From positions 1 through 7,819 of the forward strand of contig JAJRDC010000180.1 of NCBI GenBank assembly GCA_028678635.1: DNA of 7,819 nt, read 5' to 3'. The stretch comes from Methanomicrobiales archaeon (lineage in GTDB: Archaea > Halobacteriota > Methanomicrobia > Methanomicrobiales > JACTUA01). The notes beneath the pieces were generated by a model, which was not told the DNA's origin, did not search any database, and saw only the letters and a list, made by a program, of their open reading frames with translations. Shown here piece by piece: positions 4,630 through 7,819 of this stretch. The stretch's first letter is position 1, and every line of letters starts with the position of its first letter. A program made the position numbers and the translations under genes.

Positions 4630-6048
4630 TCACGATCCTTTCCCTGCCAGCCGTTTCCCCACCACCATGAACAGGATCAGCCCGACAAGGCCGGTCACAA
4701 CCACCATGATGATGACATCGGGATACGCAAGGAACGGCTTTTCCAGGGAGAAGAGGGAAGGGAAGGATGGACCGGATGCCACGAATCCAGCGAGCGCCGC
4801 CGCGGCAAGGTTCCGCTGGCCGGAAGCGAGGGCAAGGACCCGCCGGTTTCCCTGGTCTGATCCTCCCAGCAGGTATCCCGCCAGGAGTGCGACAAACAGG
4901 AAGACGAGAATCACGAGGATGGCACCCGTGCCGAAGATACCCAGGAATCCCTGGAAATTCCCGCCAAGGAACCCGATGAATACGGCACCCAGCGCCACTA
5001 CGGAGACCTTCGTGGTGAGCGGTGCATACCTGGCAGTGGCGTCCTGGTACCGGGAACGGGCCAGGAAGCCCAGGCCGAGGGGGATCAGGATCAGGAGGAG
5101 CAGGACCTCCGCGATGATCGGGATATTCAGGGAAATGCTTGGGAGCAGGAAGGGGAGGACCAGGGGCATGAAGCCAACGGTTACGACAGTGGAAAGCACC
5201 ATGAGGCCGCCCACCGGTGCCGTGTTCCCCTTCACCGTTGTGGTGAGTTTCAGGAGGAAGGTTGCCCCGGCCGCGGCCGAGATGATGGCCAGGCCGGTCT
5301 CGTACCCCTGGGGAAGGTTCACGAACCGGATGATGAGGGAGGCGACGAGGGGCACCAGGATGAAACTGGCGATGAGGGAGAGGGCCATCAGCCGGTAGTT
5401 CTTCAGCGTGGCTACTATCTCAGGGATCGTGAAGGTGAAGGCCAGGGAGAGCATGCTTGCGACGGCACAGATCACGACACCGATCGTTCCAGCGAGAAGG
5501 AAGATACGAGCGAATACCTCGAGATACTGCATAAAGAAGAGGACAAAGATCGAGGCAATGGTGAAGCCGGCCACCGTGAAGGCCGTGGATAAGAGCCGTT
5601 TCCACTTCAGGATCCATGAGATGATGGGGGTGCCGTACAGGCCGATCCCGGGGATCCAGGCGATGGCGGTGCAGGAGATGGGCCCATACATCTGGATCTG
5701 GGGGTACTTCCGGGTCTTCTCCTCCATGCTGTCGATCCACCGCCGTACCCGCTCCGAGCCGGCGCCTAGGCTCTCGCAGGCCTCGTAGATGGCCAGGACC
5801 ATGCCGAGGGCGAAGAATGCCATGATGATGATGATGCCAGGGGGCTCGAGGCCCAGGGCCAGCCCGACCGGCGGGGCCGCCGCCTGCAGGAGGATGGCAG
5901 AACCAATGAGGGAAAGGATGGCCCCCGCGGGAACCCCGTACAGGTAGCCGATTGCGAGAGGGATCGCCATCGCAAAGACGATGAAGAAGATGATGGCTCT
6001 CCCCAGCTTTTTCAGGACAACGCCGATACTGCTCTTCTTCTCAGCCAT
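4630..6048 (-). CDS. Fusion: small-multidrug-export-like domain + SBF-like transporter domain (paralog 3)
   Basis: 472 residues, far longer than a normal SBF protein (about 300). Residues 1-16 are basic and cytoplasmic. Residues 17-175 hold about four to five hydrophobic segments, a charged stretch ERVRRWIDSMEEKTRK (99-114), then YGPISCTAIAWIPGIGLYG (121-139) and a following Gly/Ala helix. This order resembles the PF06695 'small multidrug export' family, with its charged linker and P-G-x-G-x-Y-G motif. Residues 183-470 are an SBF-like domain: MLSLAFTFTIPEIVATLKN (199-217), SFILVPL (228-234), first crossover GATFLLKLTTTVKGN (261-275) and second crossover ASGQRNLAAAAL (408-419). As in the two plus-strand paralogs, the Glu/Gln sodium ligands are absent, and Lys267 and Arg412-Asn413 are present. 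No stop or frame change interrupts the join. GGGAGGG (6056-6062) lies 7 nt before the ATG. It may be a carrier whose N-terminal module alters coupling or regulation; the function is unknown. Confidence 0.75.
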   Translation of the reverse strand: MAEKKSSIGVVLKKLGRAIIFFIVFAMAIPLAIGYLYGVPAGAILSLIGSAILLQAAAPPVGLALGLEPPGIIIIMAFFALGMVLAIYEACESLGAGSERVRRWIDSMEEKTRKYPQIQMYGPISCTAIAWIPGIGLYGTPIISWILKWKRLLSTAFTVAGFTIASIFVLFFMQYLEVFARIFLLAGTIGVVICAVASMLSLAFTFTIPEIVATLKNYRLMALSLIASFILVPLVASLIIRFVNLPQGYETGLAIISAAAGATFLLKLTTTVKGNTAPVGGLMVLSTVVTVGFMPLVLPFLLPSISLNIPIIAEVLLLLILIPLGLGFLARSRYQDATARYAPLTTKVSVVALGAVFIGFLGGNFQGFLGIFGTGAILVILVFLFVALLAGYLLGGSDQGNRRVLALASGQRNLAAAALAGFVASGPSFPSLFSLEKPFLAYPDVIIMVVVTGLVGLILFMVVGKRLAGKGS

Positions 6049-6091
6049 TTCTGTTCCCTCCCATGGAAGGTATACTAGGTATTCGACAGGG

Positions 6092-6102
6092 GATTATAAA
6101 AT
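6092..6102 (-). promoter_or_regulatory. TATA box of the fusion transporter gene
   Basis: The reverse strand reads ATTTTATAATC, about 49 nt before the ATG at 6048. The predicted start near 6070 gives a leader of about 22 nt carrying the GGGAGGG ribosome binding site. Confidence 0.6.
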
Positions 6103-6188
6103 CGATCAAAGCTCTGCCCTGCACCGGGTTATCGGGGGCAGGATACCGGATTGAGCGATAGGGGTTGGTCTGCCCGGTGAGAGCCTGG

Positions 6189-6230
6189 AAAAGAGAGGGG
6201 AATCGGTCCCGGCCTCCGCTTCAGCGGAGG
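6189..6230 (-). terminator. Hairpin over the stop codon followed by T-run, likely terminator
   Basis: CCTCCGCT and AGCGGAGG (8-bp perfect arms, 6213-6230) enclose only two bases, so a real RNA hairpin would open the inner pairs. The TGA of the HdeD-like gene lies inside it. About 20 nt further along the minus strand is CTCTCTTTTCC, with the TTTT at 6189-6192. Together they fit a terminator between this gene and the fusion transporter gene. Confidence 0.45.
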
Positions 6231-6775
6231 AAGAAGGAACCGATGATGGCCGCAATCCCGCCCACGATGCCGATGATACCCAGGACAAAGGGGCTGGCCA
6301 GTACAGCGACGTAGGGGTTCGCGAGAATGAGGCACCCGAAGAGGATCAGGAGGATACCGATGATCGCGGCCCCCCAGCCACCGCCCTTGAAGGCGCCGAA
6401 GAGGCCCAGGAATCCCATGACCAGGCCCCACACGCCGATCATGATGATGAAGATGAAGGGCACCATAAAGGCGCTGTAGAGCGGATAGGTCAGGATCGCA
6501 AGACCCGCAATGACCCCCAGGATCCCCCACAGGATCTTCCACCCCATGTTCGACCGGTCCCAGAACAGGCTGATGAGCCCGATGAGGCCGGCCACAAACC
6601 AGTACGCACCGATGAACGTGACGAGCACAAGGAGTGTCCCGTACGGGTAGTACAGGAAGAACAACCCCATGATCAGGGTGACAAAACCAAATATCAGTAC
6701 AAGCCACCATGGGAAGAGCGCAGTCCCGGCGGTCACGCCGGAGGTGGCCCCCCCAGTTTTTGTTGCCGTTGCCAT
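6221..6775 (-). CDS. HdeD-like (DUF308) membrane protein
   Basis: 184 residues from the ATG at 6775, the usual length of HdeD (about 190). Six helices lie at about 23-42, 46-70, 79-98, 102-127, 133-153 and 159-182. Repeated two-helix units have the family pattern of a Trp-rich start, Gly-spaced hydrophobics and a Pro-containing turn (FLYYPYG, LTYPLY, ILANPYV). Residues 1-20 are polar, Thr/Gly/Ala rich and have no signal peptide. HdeD is an inner-membrane protein tied to acid stress in E. coli; in archaea the role is untested. Start choice: a second in-frame ATG at 6796 would add seven residues, but GGTGA (6781-6785) sits 5 nt before the 6775 ATG and the TATA box predicts transcription starting near 6792, so the shorter form is preferred. 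A leaderless mRNA starting at 6796 remains possible. Confidence 0.85.
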   Translation of the reverse strand: MATATKTGGATSGVTAGTALFPWWLVLIFGFVTLIMGLFFLYYPYGTLLVLVTFIGAYWFVAGLIGLISLFWDRSNMGWKILWGILGVIAGLAILTYPLYSAFMVPFIFIIMIGVWGLVMGFLGLFGAFKGGGWGAAIIGILLILFGCLILANPYVAVLASPFVLGIIGIVGGIAAIIGSFFLR

Positions 6776-6780
6776 TCGAA

Positions 6781-6785
6781 TCACC
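6781..6785 (-). promoter_or_regulatory. Shine-Dalgarno site deciding the HdeD-like start
   Basis: The reverse strand reads GGTGA then TTCGA then ATG, a normal archaeal spacing for the ATG at 6775. The upstream ATG at 6796 has only a distant GGAAG before it. Confidence 0.6.
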
Positions 6786-6810
6786 AGATTTGCCATAGTA
6801 CATTGAATCT

Positions 6811-6824
6811 TCCTATTTTATCCT
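6811..6824 (-). promoter_or_regulatory. TATA box of the HdeD-like gene
   Basis: The reverse strand reads AGGATAAAATAGGA, centred about 42 nt before the preferred ATG at 6775. It is the clearest AT-rich box in the 6776-7019 gap; the rest of that gap shows no gene I can support. Confidence 0.55.
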
Positions 6825-7010
6825 TGTGGTGATCTGATCCAGGGGTTCCATTGCTCACTGGATGCCCGGAATCGTGATCGGAGGATATAACTGCTCCCGC
6901 TTCCGGGCCGGACACGGCGCGTAAACTTCCGGGATCGATGGTAGCAGGTCGGGGAACTGGGTGACTGGACTTCCGATCACCGTCGAGGATTTCTTCCCAA
7001 CGATATCTCC

Positions 7011-7040
7011 GAAAAAAGGTTAATTCAGGAATTTCCTGAA
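7011..7040 (-). terminator. Palindrome plus T6 run at the end of the PEGA gene, likely terminator
   Basis: TTCAGGAA (7024-7031) and TTCCTGAA (7033-7040) are perfect 8-bp inverted arms around one base, located in the final codons (Phe-Arg-Lys-Phe-Leu) of the gene. On the minus strand a TTTTTT run (7012-7017) follows 6 nt after the palindrome. As RNA, a 6-bp stem with a 5-nt loop and a U-run is a convincing termination signal. Confidence 0.6.
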
Positions 7041-7819
7041 GATAAGGGCAACCCCGGCGAGGGTGAGGACCACGAGGGCCGGGGCGGGGGCGGGGGTTGG
7101 CGTGGGAGTCGGGCTGGCTGTGGGGATCAGCGTGGCCGAGATCTGGGCGGTCTGGCCCGCGGTGACGGTGGCAGAGGACTGCCAGTCCTGGTACCCGTTG
7201 AGTTTCAGGACGACCGTGTACATACCGGGGGTGAGGCTGTCGACCGTCAGGGGGGAATAACCCCGGAAGAGGTTATTGATGTACACCTGGGCACCGTTGG
7301 GGGCCGAGTTGACGGAGAGGGACCCGGTGGTGGGGTTCGGGACCGGGTTGAGGGTGATGTCCAGGTCATAGTTCTTCCCGGCAACAACGGTACCGGTGGT
7401 GCTGTAGTCCTGGTAACCGGCCTTGGTGAGGAGCAGGGTATGGGTCCCGGGTATCGCCTGGGTGGAGACGAGGGGGCTCCCCGAACGGGTGGTGCCCTTG
7501 TAGACCCCGTCGACGTACACCGCGGCTCCCGGGGGATTGGATGTGAGGCTCACGGTGGCATACATGGGCTGGGGATCGGAGGCCAGCTGGGCGTTCACGT
7601 AGGTGGTAGTCCCGGCCGCCACGTTGAAGTACTGCTGCCAGTCCTTGTACCCCGCTTTGACGAGGGTGGCACCGTGGGTTCCGACGTAGAGGTTCCCCAC
7701 CACGATCGGGGTGACCCCGCGGTAGACGGTGTCCACGTAGACCGATGCACCGCTGGGTGAGGAGCTGATGGAGACGGACCCGGTGGATTCGACAGGCTTC
7801 AGGGTGGCGGAGACCTGGG
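7020..7819 (-). CDS. PEGA-repeat surface protein with C-terminal membrane anchor, 5' end cut by window edge
   Basis: The frame is open from the TAA at 7020 to the window edge, so the true start and any signal peptide lie outside. A GTG at 7736 is internal: the reading continues upstream in frame with an obvious PEGA unit. Three PEGA-type units are visible, each with the pattern S-x-P-x-G-A-x-V-Y-(V/I)-(D/N), a G-x-(S/T)-P-like turn, P-G-x-(H/Y)-T-x-x-(L/V) (absent from the first) and G-Y-x-D-(W/Y). PEGA units are small beta-sandwich-like repeats of extracellular proteins, common in methanogen surface proteins. A Pro/Thr linker (PTPTPTPAPAPA) leads to a hydrophobic segment (LVVLTLAGVALIF) and a basic end (RKFLN). 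That arrangement anchors a protein outside the cytoplasmic membrane, as in S-layer-associated proteins. No PGF motif of the archaeosortase type is visible. The role is probably cell-surface structure or adhesion (inference). Confidence 0.85.
   Translation of the reverse strand, partial: QVSATLKPVESTGSVSISSSPSGASVYVDTVYRGVTPIVVGNLYVGTHGATLVKAGYKDWQQYFNVAAGTTTYVNAQLASDPQPMYATVSLTSNPPGAAVYVDGVYKGTTRSGSPLVSTQAIPGTHTLLLTKAGYQDYSTTGTVVAGKNYDLDITLNPVPNPTTGSLSVNSAPNGAQVYINNLFRGYSPLTVDSLTPGMYTVVLKLNGYQDWQSSATVTAGQTAQISATLIPTASPTPTPTPAPAPALVVLTLAGVALIFRKFLN
7125..7781 (-). repeat. Three tandem PEGA repeat units
   Basis: Unit 1 spans about 7581-7781, unit 2 about 7344-7559 and unit 3 about 7125-7325, each roughly 67-72 codons. 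Unit 2 carries an insertion (TTRSGSPLVST) after the VYKG turn. Units are diverged in DNA, so this is an old domain duplication, and further units may lie beyond the edge. Confidence 0.75.

Noticed and set aside
4574..5398. Open frame of 274 codons on the plus strand
   Set aside because: Arg/Pro/Thr-rich shadow of the fusion transporter gene with no ribosome binding site and no recognisable domain.
6867..6929. A 20-codon ATG frame in the gap before the PEGA gene on the plus strand
   Set aside because: No ribosome binding site, no promoter at a fitting distance and too short to judge; the similar-looking GGATATAAC at 6883-6891 has no gene after it.
7020..7736. Taking the GTG at 7736 as the start of the PEGA protein
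   Set aside because: The frame continues upstream to the window edge through a clear PEGA motif (S-S-P-S-G-A-S-V-Y), so the GTG is an internal valine.

Overview
The window looks like chromosomal DNA from a GC-rich archaeon, most likely a methanogen of the order Methanomicrobiales (Methanoregula-like). Four things suggest this. AT-rich TATA boxes lie about 35-50 nt upstream of most start codons, in otherwise GC-rich DNA. Purine-rich Shine-Dalgarno motifs lie 5-9 nt before many starts. There is a PEGA-repeat surface protein with a Pro/Thr linker and a C-terminal membrane anchor. There are also HdeD-like and small hypothetical membrane proteins of a kind common in that group. The order-level assignment is inference: no rRNA or marker gene is present.

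Layout. (1) 1-445, minus: the N-terminal part of a voltage-gated ion channel (S1-S4 sensor and start of S5), cut by the window edge. (2) 612-1334, plus: a two-gene operon of a DUF6325-like protein and a short SHOCT-domain protein with a Gln-Ala repeat, with the second ATG directly after the first stop. (3) 1493-3450, plus: two tandem paralogous membrane proteins of the SBF/BART (bile acid:sodium symporter-like) fold, each with its own similar promoter. (4) 3593-6048, minus: an HdeD-like (DUF308) six-helix protein with an unusual soluble His-rich N-terminal domain, and upstream of it a 472-residue fusion of a small-multidrug-export-like domain (PF06695 type) to a third SBF-like domain. (5) 6221-6775, minus: a plain HdeD-like protein. 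(6) 7020-7819, minus: a partial PEGA-repeat surface protein, cut by the window edge. No gene-free stretch reaches 300 bases. The largest, 6776-7019, holds the promoter of the HdeD-like gene and the terminator of the PEGA gene.

The centre of interest is 1493-6048: three SBF-like transporters side by side with HdeD-like proteins. Compared by eye with the sodium-binding residues known for the bacterial bile acid transporter ASBT-NM, all three lack the key Glu and Gln ligands. All three instead carry a Lys in the first crossover segment and an Arg in the second (a GxRN motif). This suggests a sodium-independent branch of the family, one member of which has gained an extra N-terminal membrane domain. 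The substrate cannot be read from the sequence. HdeD relatives and a locus made almost wholly of membrane proteins suggest an envelope-stress, acid or metabolite-export role, but that is inference.
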